Source of the DNA: JACJVV01 sp964581515 | Lineage (GTDB): Archaea; Nanobdellota; Nanobdellia; Woesearchaeales; JACJVV01 | Direction of reading: 5' to 3' | DNA length: 64,000 bases | NCBI GenBank assembly: GCA_964581515.1 | Contig: CAZOOV010000003.1 | Span: 1 to 64,000 of the forward strand | Shown here: one piece after another, positions 1-8,900 of the stretch | Layout of the letters: the number at the start of each line of letters is the position of its first letter | Numbering within the stretch: the stretch's first letter is position 1 | Position numbers and translations under genes: made by a program | The notes under the pieces: generated by a model | What the model was told of the DNA's origin: nothing | The model's input: only the letters and a program-made list of their open reading frames with translations | Database searches by the model: none

Positions 1-22
1 TGCGTAGCAACCTTATGGGATA

Positions 23-50
23 CCCCAACCTTTAGGTTGGGGAGGATGTC
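23..50 (+). mobile_element. Possible IS200/IS605-type right-end hairpin (TnpB/omegaRNA 3' end relic)
   Basis: A perfect 8-bp stem with a 4-nt loop (CCCCAACC-TTTA-GGTTGGGG, 23-42) is followed at once by AGGATGTCA. As I remember the family, a terminal hairpin followed by GGAGGATGTCA is the usual right end of archaeal IS200/IS605 elements and the 3' end of their TnpB guide RNA. The tnpB gene would lie upstream of the window, so this cannot be confirmed here. The alternative is a simple terminator, but no U-tract follows the stem. Seen: the hairpin. Inferred: the element. Confidence 0.4.
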
Positions 51-137
51 ATTTTGACTCCTGAAGAGAATAAGACTCCTTTGAGAGCATATGTTAACCC
101 TCCTAAAGAAGAAGAGGATGATGGTGGAAGGGGAAAT

Positions 138-365
138 ATGAGCCTTGAAGCTGAAGGATCAGATTTAGATGGTTCTGATAATGGAACTCGAAGAAGCCCT
201 ATAACCGGTATGGCTACATTTGATAGTTTTGGTAATAATTGTAGGTTGTTTGGCTATTACTTCGGATTCTTAGGTCCATTTTGTTGGTACAGTTATGTAT
301 TGTTATATATCATATTATTAGTTGTTATTATTGTATTGCTTAGGAAGGTGCTTAAGAAAAAATGA
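138..365 (+). CDS. Small membrane-anchored protein with an ITG motif
   Basis: A 75-residue protein if read from the ATG at 138, which has a good ribosome binding site (AAGGGG) a few bases upstream. The same frame stays open back to a TTG at 54, next to the IS-like hairpin, and those extra 28 residues may be transposon-derived. The body has an acidic Ser/Gly-rich N-terminus, a 'SPITGMAT' motif also found in the giant surface proteins of this window, a short aromatic stretch, one strong transmembrane helix and a Lys-rich tail. The stop overlaps the next start (ATGA), so the two are probably co-translated. Function unknown. Confidence 0.55.
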   Translation: MSLEAEGSDLDGSDNGTRRSPITGMATFDSFGNNCRLFGYYFGFLGPFCWYSYVLLYIILLVVIIVLLRKVLKKK

Positions 366-559
366 ATAAAAAGATTAGTAAAAAAAATAGGAGAAGAATA
401 TTTATTGGTCTAATAGTTCTGATATTGTTAATACCTTTACTTGGTTTTTTGCCTAGTGTTGCTTCTCCATGGAACTGGTTCTTTGGAGTAATTGGTGAGC
501 TTATATTAATCGCATTCTTGTTTTATATTCTGGGTTATAAGAAGAATAAGAAGAAGTGA
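362..559 (+). CDS. Small two-helix membrane protein
   Basis: A 65-residue protein starting inside the stop codon of the preceding gene (ATGA overlap), which indicates translational coupling. It has a basic N-terminus (NKKISKKNRRR), two hydrophobic helices (about residues 12-32 and 38-58) and a KKNKKK tail. The length, charge pattern and pairing with the upstream gene argue that it is real. No family recognised. Confidence 0.6.
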   Translation: MNKKISKKNRRRIFIGLIVLILLIPLLGFLPSVASPWNWFFGVIGELILIAFLFYILGYKKNKKK

Positions 560-578
560 TTCTTTAGTTTTAATGTTG

Positions 579-2825
579 TTATTTCTTTTTGCCGTAGATG
601 AATATATGCTCAAAGATGATTCTTTTTACTTTTACATATCTTACTGAAAGTCCTGCATCTCTGAATAATTTACAGATATTTTTCTTATCCTCAATAATCA
701 GTGCATTTGGTGTAGTATTAATTGCATTATGATATATGTGGCAACAGTATTTTCCTTTTTTAGCTAATGTTCTTTTTAGTTTCTTAGTAAATTTTGAAAT
801 ATCATCAACATATCCTAAATAATTGAATGAATAAATTATATCTATTCTTCTAAGATCTTTTGGGATATCATGCAATATTTTTATCTTATTCTTATATTCG
901 TCGGGTATGTTCTCTTTAAAGACTTTAATATCTTCTTTTGATTGTTCTGTAGCATAAATTCTTTTGAAAGGTATTTTATCTCTAATAATTCTTCTTGTGA
1001 AATCACCAACACCTGAATTATGATCCAGGATTCTTTTATTCTTGTTGATTGGTCCTATAAATCTAATTATCTCTCTGAATAATCTTTCAGGGAATATTAT
1101 CTTATTAAAATGTCTAGCTATTTTGCCTAAGATATTCTTTCTTATCTGCACATATTCTTTTTCGTAGAACATTTCAATAAAGAAGTAAGCTGGAATCCCT
1201 ATCACTATAAGAAATAATGATATTGAAAGTATTTCTAAAGCACTATGTGTTACTTTAATGAACATGTAAAGCAGGAATGATAAGAATATAACAACAATCA
1301 ATGGTCCTACTTTGCCAAAGGCTACTTTGTATGGTCTAACATGTTCTGGTTTCTTGAATCTTAATAAGACTACGCTAATTAGGACTGAAGAATATATAAC
1401 AAGAATCAATGGAATCAAGATATGTAAAAGTGTTTCATATGATCCTGAACCGATGATCACTAGTATTGAAATAAGTATGACCTGAAAGAGAATAGAGATA
1501 TATGGACTTTTATATTTAGGGTGAATCTTTGCAAATTGGACGAAGAATAATTTATCTTCTGCTATTGCCATTAAAAGTCTTGGTGAAGTCACAATCCAGC
1601 ATGCAACAGCACCTATTATTGAGACAAATACGAATAATGTAAATATTATTTCACCTAATTGGCCAAAATGTGCTATGCCAAGGTCTCTTAAAGGGGCACT
1701 TGATTGACCATACTCTTGCCAAGGGATTACACCCATGCCGATTAGAGCTAAAGAGATTGATAATACTGCGATAACTATAGTGCCATAGATTAATGCCTTT
1801 GGCATGACTTTTGTAGGGTTTTTAGTCTCTGCTGACAGAAATATTGCACTTTCCCAGCCAAAGAAAGTTTCTGCTATGAAAAAGATTGTTAGGATTATAT
1901 TTGCAGTAGGAAATACAAAAAATGGTATGAGATTATCTGGATCTAAAGTTATGAATCCAGGAATAATTACAGCAAGCACTGTTCCAATTGTAATTAATGA
2001 GAATATTATAAGAACATATTTACTGGTTTGCATACCTCTATAGGCAACAAAATTGAAAATAATTACTAAAGCTATTGCAATAGGGACATAAAGATGAGAA
2101 TATTCTTTTGGAATTAAATATTGTAGTGCACCAAGGAGTAACATAGATATTGTAACGCTTCCTGCAATTGCTGTTGCCCATCCAATCAAAAATGACCAAA
2201 ATCTCCCATAAGTCTGTTTTGCAAACTCATAGATACCTCCTGCTTTAGGAAACATGCTAGTTAATTCTGAGAAACACATCGCTATATATATTGCAATTAA
2301 TGAGAGTATTATCCATGATATCAATGATGCCGGACCAGCATGTTTTGCTCCTGACGCTGTCAGGAAGAATATTCCTGTGCCCATTATAGAATTTATAGTG
2401 ATTAACAGAATAACTTTGAAACTTAAAGTCTTCTTCATCTCTTTTTCATGTGGCTGTGTTTTCCTTATCTTTACTTTCTTAAAAGACCAACTAATACGTA
2501 AGAACCTAGGAAGTCTTGAGATAAATCTGCTTAATCTCATAAGTTTAGTATAACGTAATAGACCTGTTAGTCTTACAGCTTTTAATCCTCTTGTGAATAC
2601 AAGATAGTCAAGACTTAAGAATATCAGATTGAATGGTATTGTTGCAATTATCTCTATATAGTGTTTTTTGATATAAGGAATAAAACTTGGTGTTTCTTTC
2701 CATCTGAAATAAAGATCAATTGAAAAGACAATGACAATAAATATATCGAATAAGTCTATAATGAAGCTAAATTTAGCAATGTCAAAGAATAATTCAAACA
2801 AACTTACAGAGAGAAGAACTATCAA
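579..2825 (-). CDS. Fusion: voltage-sensor-like segment + APC amino-acid permease + methyltransferase domain
   Basis: A 748-residue protein with three parts. Residues about 1-110 resemble S1-S4 of a voltage-gated channel, including a Phe/Asp-rich S2 and an S4-like helix with Arg/Lys every three or four residues (80-110). Residues about 130-560 are an APC-superfamily amino-acid/polyamine permease with the first-helix motif SIMGTGIF (146-153) and about twelve membrane helices. Residues about 590-748 look like a class I SAM-dependent methyltransferase, with motif I ILDHNSGVGD near 599-608. The start is a TTG. The frame is open for 17 further codons upstream without ATG, and those codons would complete helix S1, so the true start may be a rarer codon. 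Uptake or exchange of an amino acid is inferred. The methyltransferase substrate is unknown. Confidence 0.85.
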   Translation of the reverse strand: MIVLLSVSLFELFFDIAKFSFIIDLFDIFIVIVFSIDLYFRWKETPSFIPYIKKHYIEIIATIPFNLIFLSLDYLVFTRGLKAVRLTGLLRYTKLMRLSRFISRLPRFLRISWSFKKVKIRKTQPHEKEMKKTLSFKVILLITINSIMGTGIFFLTASGAKHAGPASLISWIILSLIAIYIAMCFSELTSMFPKAGGIYEFAKQTYGRFWSFLIGWATAIAGSVTISMLLLGALQYLIPKEYSHLYVPIAIALVIIFNFVAYRGMQTSKYVLIIFSLITIGTVLAVIIPGFITLDPDNLIPFFVFPTANIILTIFFIAETFFGWESAIFLSAETKNPTKVMPKALIYGTIVIAVLSISLALIGMGVIPWQEYGQSSAPLRDLGIAHFGQLGEIIFTLFVFVSIIGAVACWIVTSPRLLMAIAEDKLFFVQFAKIHPKYKSPYISILFQVILISILVIIGSGSYETLLHILIPLILVIYSSVLISVVLLRFKKPEHVRPYKVAFGKVGPLIVVIFLSFLLYMFIKVTHSALEILSISLFLIVIGIPAYFFIEMFYEKEYVQIRKNILGKIARHFNKIIFPERLFREIIRFIGPINKNKRILDHNSGVGDFTRRIIRDKIPFKRIYATEQSKEDIKVFKENIPDEYKNKIKILHDIPKDLRRIDIIYSFNYLGYVDDISKFTKKLKRTLAKKGKYCCHIYHNAINTTPNALIIEDKKNICKLFRDAGLSVRYVKVKRIIFEHIFIYGKKK

Positions 2826-3008
2826 TAAGGGTGGTATTAAAAGTTGTACATTTCTATCTAGTTTGTTCTTGATTATTTATTCCACCTCTTTTTATTGATT
2901 TTAATGAAAGGTGTTTATAAAATTTGCTGGAATATTAGGTGAAGAAAATAAATCTTAAATAAAAAGTGGAGAATAATAAAATAGAAAATGGGAATGATAA
3001 AATAAGAA

Positions 3009-3131
3009 TGCCTCCGCCGGGATTCGAACCCGAGTCACTGGCTGTTTTCGACTGAAATTCGAAAACTTCAGAAATTTTCGATTTCTTGCCACGAAAAGCC
3101 AGTATGATTGGCCGGACTACACCACGGGGGC
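3009..3131 (-). tRNA. tRNA-Glu (UUC) with a 48-nt intron
   Basis: A complete cloverleaf can be folded on the minus strand: acceptor GCCCCCG/CGGAGGC, D-arm GTGTAGTCCGGCCAATCAT, anticodon stem CTGGC/GCCAG, loop TTTTCGA with anticodon TTC, and T-arm TCGGG-TTCGAAT-CCCGG. The loop is interrupted after position 37 by 48 nt (3044-3091), the standard archaeal intron site. The loop bases TTTTCG are complementary to CGAAAA near the intron 3' end, as expected for a splicing-endonuclease substrate. The discriminator is A and CCA is not encoded. The fourth acceptor pair is a C-A mismatch. Confidence 0.92.
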
Positions 3132-3205
3132 CTATTTTATAATGATTTAGGATTGGTTTATAAAGATAACGGTTAGAATGGCTTATTTTTAAGAATTTTA
3201 AGAAT

Positions 3206-4615
3206 TCATTCACCTGCATAGCATCCAGCAGTTGATAGATACATATTTTTTACCATTAGATCATGGAGTGAAGGTTTTCTTTTTTCTCCTGACATGTAAT
3301 CTAAGAATTTTGTCGTGTATTTGCCTAGCTGGAATGTTGCGTTTCCTAAAATTTTTCTGTGGAGTGAGATGGTTGTACTTATACCATCTATTACATATTC
3401 ATTGAGTGCTCGCTGCATCCTTGCTATGCATTTCTTTCTGTCTGATGCGTGAACATCTAATTTTGATATAAGTGAATCATAAAAACTTGGTATTTCATAT
3501 CCTGCATAAAGATGTGAATCTACGCGAACACCTGGTCCTCCTGGTGCAACATATCTTTCTACCATTCCAGGTGATGGCATGAAATTGTTATCGGGATCCT
3601 CTGCATTTATCCTGCATTCTATTGCGTGACCTTCAAATTTAATCTCAGATTGTTTATATGATAATCTTTCATCAGATGCTGCAATGAATAGTTCACGTAC
3701 AAGGTCTACTCCTGATATCATCTCACTAATTGGATGTTCTACTTGAATCCTTGTATTCATCTCAAGAAAATAGAATTTGCCTTGTTCATCCATTATGAAT
3801 TCTACTGTTCCTGCTCCTCTATATGCTACACGTGAGGCTGCTCGTACTGCTGTTTCTCTAATGAGCTGTCTTACTGATTCATCAATAGAAGGTGATGGCG
3901 CCTCTTCTATTAGTTTTTGATGTCTTCTTTGGATCGAGCATTCACGTTCACCAACATGAAGAGTGCTTCCGAAACTATCGCCTAATACTTGTACTTCTAT
4001 ATGTCTGCTCTCAGGAATATATTTTTGAACACTCATTCTTTTATCCCTGAAACATTCATATGCTTCAACTTGTGCCTGACCAAACATAGAATCAAATTCA
4101 GATTGTGACTGGGCAATCCTCATACCTTTGCCTCCTCCTCCTGCGACTGCTTTAATCATGACAGGGTAGCCAATCTCATCTGCAACATAAGCAGCTTTCT
4201 TAGAGCTTTTTAATGGTTCTTTGCTACCAGGAAGAACAGGTACATTTGCCTCTTCCATAATTCTGTTTGCTTCTGATTTATCACCCATATTTCTTATGAC
4301 AGTTGCAGTGGGACCTATGAATCTAATCTTATTATGACTGCAGAGTTTTGCGAATTTTGCATCTTCAGAAAGATAACCATATCCTGGGAAAAGACCTGTG
4401 CAATTTGCATATTTTGCAGCCTTTATCAATTTCTTATCATCAAGATAACTTTTAGGATCACCTATACATATAGCTTCATCTGCCATCTGTACATGTAATG
4501 AATGTTTATCTGCTTCAGAATATACTGCTACCGGAACTATGCCTAGCTCTTGACATGCCCTTATTCCACGAAGAGCAATTTCACCTCTGTTTGCAATCAA
4601 TACTTTTTTGAACAT
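3206..4615 (-). CDS. Biotin carboxylase subunit (acetyl/propionyl-CoA or pyruvate carboxylase type)
   Basis: 469 residues covering the full biotin carboxylase module: N-terminal fold starting KVLIANRGEIALR, ATP-grasp glycine loop AGGGGKGMR near residue 160, and EMNTRIQVEHP near 290, which holds the catalytic Arg. The enzyme carboxylates the biotin of a carrier protein using ATP and bicarbonate. No biotin carrier, carboxyltransferase or biotin ligase gene lies in the window. The subfamily (AccC, PccA or PycA) cannot be decided. Transcribed alone, towards tRNA-Glu. Confidence 0.9.
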   Translation of the reverse strand: MFKKVLIANRGEIALRGIRACQELGIVPVAVYSEADKHSLHVQMADEAICIGDPKSYLDDKKLIKAAKYANCTGLFPGYGYLSEDAKFAKLCSHNKIRFIGPTATVIRNMGDKSEANRIMEEANVPVLPGSKEPLKSSKKAAYVADEIGYPVMIKAVAGGGGKGMRIAQSQSEFDSMFGQAQVEAYECFRDKRMSVQKYIPESRHIEVQVLGDSFGSTLHVGERECSIQRRHQKLIEEAPSPSIDESVRQLIRETAVRAASRVAYRGAGTVEFIMDEQGKFYFLEMNTRIQVEHPISEMISGVDLVRELFIAASDERLSYKQSEIKFEGHAIECRINAEDPDNNFMPSPGMVERYVAPGGPGVRVDSHLYAGYEIPSFYDSLISKLDVHASDRKKCIARMQRALNEYVIDGISTTISLHRKILGNATFQLGKYTTKFLDYMSGEKRKPSLHDLMVKNMYLSTAGCYAGE

Positions 4616-4738
4616 TTTTATTAATAATAGTATTATGATTATTGATTATAATCTATTAATTAATTTAATCTATAACCTATTATATTAATATATTAGCTAG
4701 AACTGTCCTATATATATAATTACCTGTTGAGTAAGGGG

Positions 4739-4831
4739 ATGTTTGTACTATTTTTTGCTGTTTTACTGTTATTTAGTGTGGTTCTCGGAAGAATTACGGG
4801 TATTATGATAATATATGATGATATTTTATAG
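4739..4831 (+). CDS. Candidate 30-residue hydrophobic peptide
   Basis: An ATG-initiated 30-codon frame in a 230-bp gap encodes one hydrophobic helix, then 'GRITG' and a short acidic tail. A TATA-like TATATATA at 4710-4717 lies about 25 nt upstream of the ATG, the spacing of a leaderless archaeal promoter. Nothing else supports coding. It could be chance. Confidence 0.2.
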   Translation: MFVLFFAVLLLFSVVLGRITGIMIIYDDIL

Positions 4832-4845
4832 AATATTTTGATTCT

Positions 4846-5697
4846 TTATACTGGGTCTATATGTATGAATGCTTTATCTATATCTTCTTGATTTTCTACT
4901 GCAAATTGTACTTTTTTGCCTAGGCTATGGCTTTTTTTTGTTGATATATTTTTATTTACTTCAATATGTATCTCTATATGAACTGTGCTCCCTACATAAT
5001 GTGCTCTTACATCGTTTATGCCTTTGATGCCTTTAATTCTTTTGACTATCTTTTTAATCTTATCTATATATTCTTTAGGAGGTGATTTTCCTACAAGATA
5101 ACTCATATTTTCTATTGCTAAGTCCCAACCTGCTTTGAATATGAAGAAACTTATTATTATTGCAGCTATGCTGTCTACATATCTTATATTATAGAATGAA
5201 CCAATCATAGATAAGAGTACAATGCTGCTAGCGTACATATCATTTTTTGAATCAATTCCTGACGCTCTTATTGCTGGACTATTAGTTCTGTTTCCTATTT
5301 TTGTGAAATAATAACTCATTAATGCTTTTATTATTATTGTTATTATTGGAACAGCTATTGTAAATATTGTAATATTTGGTGTTGACGCGTGAAAAAAACT
5401 TTCGATTGCCATCTTTATTATCTCAAATCCGAAGATAGCTACAAATATTGCTACTGTGAACGCGGCAAGCGGTTGTGCCCTGTAATGACCAAAAGGATGG
5501 CTTTCGTCTGCTTTTTTATTTGATACTTTGACAGCAATAAACACTGCAGTTGATGAGAATATATCTGTGAGTGAATTTAATGCATCTGATATCAATGCAA
5601 GGCTTCCACTTATTATACCTGCAATTAGCTTGATTATGAAAAGAAATATATTAAGGATTATGCCCCATATTGTCACTGCAACGTTGCTTTTTGTCAT
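4846..5697 (-). CDS. Cation diffusion facilitator, probably Mn2+-type exporter
   Basis: 283 residues with about six membrane helices and a C-terminal ferredoxin-like cytoplasmic domain. The metal site reads N-x-x-x-D in helix 2 (within SDALNSLTD) and D-x-x-x-D in helix 5 (DSKND). In the CDF family this N-D/D-D set goes with Mn2+ rather than the His-containing zinc set. The GHYRAQPL loop is also typical. A TATA-like AT-rich block at 5720-5728 lies about 25 nt upstream of the start, suggesting a leaderless transcript. CDF assignment firm, metal assignment inferred. Confidence 0.88.
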   Translation of the reverse strand: MTKSNVAVTIWGIILNIFLFIIKLIAGIISGSLALISDALNSLTDIFSSTAVFIAVKVSNKKADESHPFGHYRAQPLAAFTVAIFVAIFGFEIIKMAIESFFHASTPNITIFTIAVPIITIIIKALMSYYFTKIGNRTNSPAIRASGIDSKNDMYASSIVLLSMIGSFYNIRYVDSIAAIIISFFIFKAGWDLAIENMSYLVGKSPPKEYIDKIKKIVKRIKGIKGINDVRAHYVGSTVHIEIHIEVNKNISTKKSHSLGKKVQFAVENQEDIDKAFIHIDPV

Positions 5698-5901
5698 CTT
5701 TTGATGTCAGATGATGTTGCATTTATATTATTTCTGGCTTATTTTTGGAAGAACTTTTGTCTTGTTTTTGACGGTATCCTTTTAGGATTGATGCAGACTA
5801 AACTACAAAAATGGGTAAAGGCAGTAAAATAGGAAATAAAATGTAGTAATTTATGTCTAGTATACTTATTTGTATATTCATTAAATAACATTTTTAAATA
5901 A

Positions 5902-5957
5902 TAAATTTATAAAACTGCTTAATTTGTAATATTATTATTATAAATTAAAACGAGAGG
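5902..5957 (+). promoter_or_regulatory. Promoter and ribosome binding site of the giant repeat protein
   Basis: The 266-bp gap upstream of the giant gene holds a TATA-like box (AAATTTATAAAAC, around 5902-5914) and a ribosome binding site GAGGTG (5952-5957) just upstream of ATG-ATG. The start site would fall near 5935-5940, giving a short leader. No other structure seen in the gap. Confidence 0.45.
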
Positions 5958-5963
5958 TGTAAG

Positions 5964-8900
5964 ATGATGGATTGGTGTAAATGTAAAGTTAGTTCTATAT
6001 TTATCTATATGGTTGTTTTTGTTTTGTCGTTGTTCTGTGTTTCGGGTTTTGATGTGATGTTTGATTCACCCACAGCGGCAGCTATCGTTGATGGTGATAT
6101 CACTGTGACAACTACATTTGATGTCGCGAGTTCAACAGTAGGAAATCTAGTGTTATCAATATCCAATGCATCGTTCGGTGAGCAGCTTTACACCACTGCT
6201 ACAGCAACGTATGATACTGCTACATCATCTTATGTAAATTATCTATTTGATACCTCTCTTTATGCTGATGGCGAGTACACACTCACTGCAAATGCTACAA
6301 GCACCTCTTTTCAAGAAGCTACTGCTACAGTAACATTTAGGATAGATAATGTACCTGATGTATCTGATACTATCGATTGTTGGGATCAGACAACAAGAGA
6401 TGATTGTGAAGATTATGGTCATTGTAGATGGGATAAATGGAGCGGTAATTGTTTCCAGGCAGGATGTTGGGATTTCTGGACTGAAGATGGATGCAGTGAA
6501 GCTTCACTTGAATTAGGACTTCCTTGTAACTGGAATACTGGTGGTTCATCAGGATGGTGCGAAGATGCTACTCAATGTTGGAATATGCATGATAATGATT
6601 CATGTACATCAATTAGCGGATGTAATTGGGATTCATCTTCTTATTGTCAAGAATTAAACTGCTGGAATTATTATGATAAAGATACTTGTGATTCTCATGC
6701 TGATATCGGTTGTGAATGGGATGGCTGGGGATGTATTGAAACTGGAGGATGTTGGGATTATTATGAAGAAGACTCCTGTGGTGTAGTTGATGGATGTATG
6801 TGGAAATCAGACGCATGGTGTACAGAAGAGGGTTGTTGGAATTATTGGGACGAGACTTCTTGTGATGCATCTGTTGGTTGTGAATGGGAAGAAGACCCAT
6901 GGATGCCAGGTATGGGCTGGTGTAATGAGATAGGGGGTTGTTGGAATTTTGATGATCAGACTAGCTGTGAAGCAGACGGATGCTACTGGATGGATATGCC
7001 AGAACAACCAAATAGTCCAGCTACAGGTGGTGGTGACGGAGGATCTCAATGTATGCCTTTAGATTGTTTTGCATTTAGTGAAGGTGGTGAGTCTGATTGT
7101 ACTACTTTGAGTGCAGCAAATGGTCTTAATTGTATTTGGAATTCTGAATGGCAATCTTGTGAGCCAGTTGGATGCTGGGATTATTCTGATGAATCTACCT
7201 GTCTTGCTAATGATTGCAATTGGGATAATGGCTGGTGCAATGAAGGAGGATGCTGGGATGCTCGTTCAGCAGATGAATGTGGCGCTATAACTGATTGTAC
7301 ATGGCAAGATGGTTATGGATGGTGTGAACAAGAAGCATGCTGGAATTATAATGATGAAGCAGATTGTACTGGCTCAAGCCTTAACTGCGGTTGGGGCGAA
7401 GACCAATGGGGAGGCTGGTGTTATGAGATAGGATGTTGGGATTATCAAAATGAGACAGCATGCCAGACAGATTCAGATTGTATGTGGGATGGCTGGAACT
7501 GCTATGAACCAGGATGCTGGGATTATGGTCCTGGAGAAGAGAATGAATGTAATTCTGACGCTAATTGTGAATGGACAGACAATGGTTACTGTTATGAAGA
7601 AGGCTGTTGGAATAAGAATGATCAAAGTACATGTGACGCTGCATCAGCAGAAGGATGTGTCTGGGAAGGCAGTGGATGGTGTACTGATGAAGGCTGTTGG
7701 AATTATAATAACCAAGTTGATTGTGATAATAATTCAGGAAGCGGATGCGTTTGGGATGACCAATGGAATTATTGTGGAGAGATAGATTGTTATGGTCTGA
7801 CTACTCAAAATTCATGTGAGAAATATAATGAGTCATTGAATTGCTTCTGGGACGGTTGGAGCTGTGCGAAGAAAGGCTGTTGGAACTATTGGAACACTAG
7901 TCTTTGTAGTGATGCAGATCCAGGAGAAGGATGTTCATGGGAATCTTATGAAAGCTGTCAACCAAGACAATGCTGGAATTATAAAGAAGAAGCAACATGT
8001 ACCGGGGATGAAGACTGCGTCTGGGAAGGATGGTGTACAGGAGATTATGAATTATCATGCTGGGATAATACAGATGAGTCAAGCTGTTCAAGTGCAGGAT
8101 GCAAATGGGAAGGTAATTGTTATGAACAAGGATGCTGGAGCTATTCTGGAAGGACAGAATGTTGCGGTTCAGCTGATTGTACAGAGAGTTCAACATGCGG
8201 CTGGGAAACTAGCGGTTATTGTCAACAGACTGGATGTTGGGATTACTGGGAAGAAGGAACTTGTGTTAATGCAACAGGATGTGTATGGGACTCAACTTGG
8301 GATTATTGTTATGAAGAAGGATGTTGGGCATATAATGATAGTCAAACATGTGGACAAAATGCAGCAAGGAATTGTGTATGGGACGAACAATCTGATTATT
8401 GTTATAAACAGGATTGTTGGAACTATGATACTAGTCAACAATGCGTTGCGGACAGTAATGGAATTGGAGGCTGTGCATGGGACTCACAGGGTGAATATTG
8501 TTATAATGAAGGATGCTGGATAAATAATGACCAGACAACATGTGATGCACAAACCAATTGTGAATGGGCAGATTCTGGATGGTGTTATGATCTAGGATGT
8601 TGGAATTATAACACTGAAGGAGATTGTAGTGCTGGTGCAAATTGTCAATGGGACTCAACATGGGAATATTGTTATGAGAAAGGTTGTTGGGATTATGACA
8701 ATTCTGAAGAATGTAGTGCTGTTGATAAGTGTACATGGGACGCTGGTGGCAGTTATTGTTATGAGCAGGGATGTTGGAACTATGCTGATGGTACAACTTG
8801 TGAACTTGACTCAGATTGTTTCTGGGATAATTCATCAAACAGTGGATGGTGTAAAGAAGACGGATGCTGGGACTATACAGATAGTGGAACATGTGAAGGC

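Noticed and set aside
54..137. N-terminal extension of the first gene from a TTG
   Set aside because: The ATG at 138 has a good ribosome binding site, and the extension lies in the possible transposon end. Kept only as an alternative.
2935..3219. 94-codon minus frame over the tRNA
   Set aside because: It runs through the tRNA-Glu gene and its intron. The tRNA explains the sequence.
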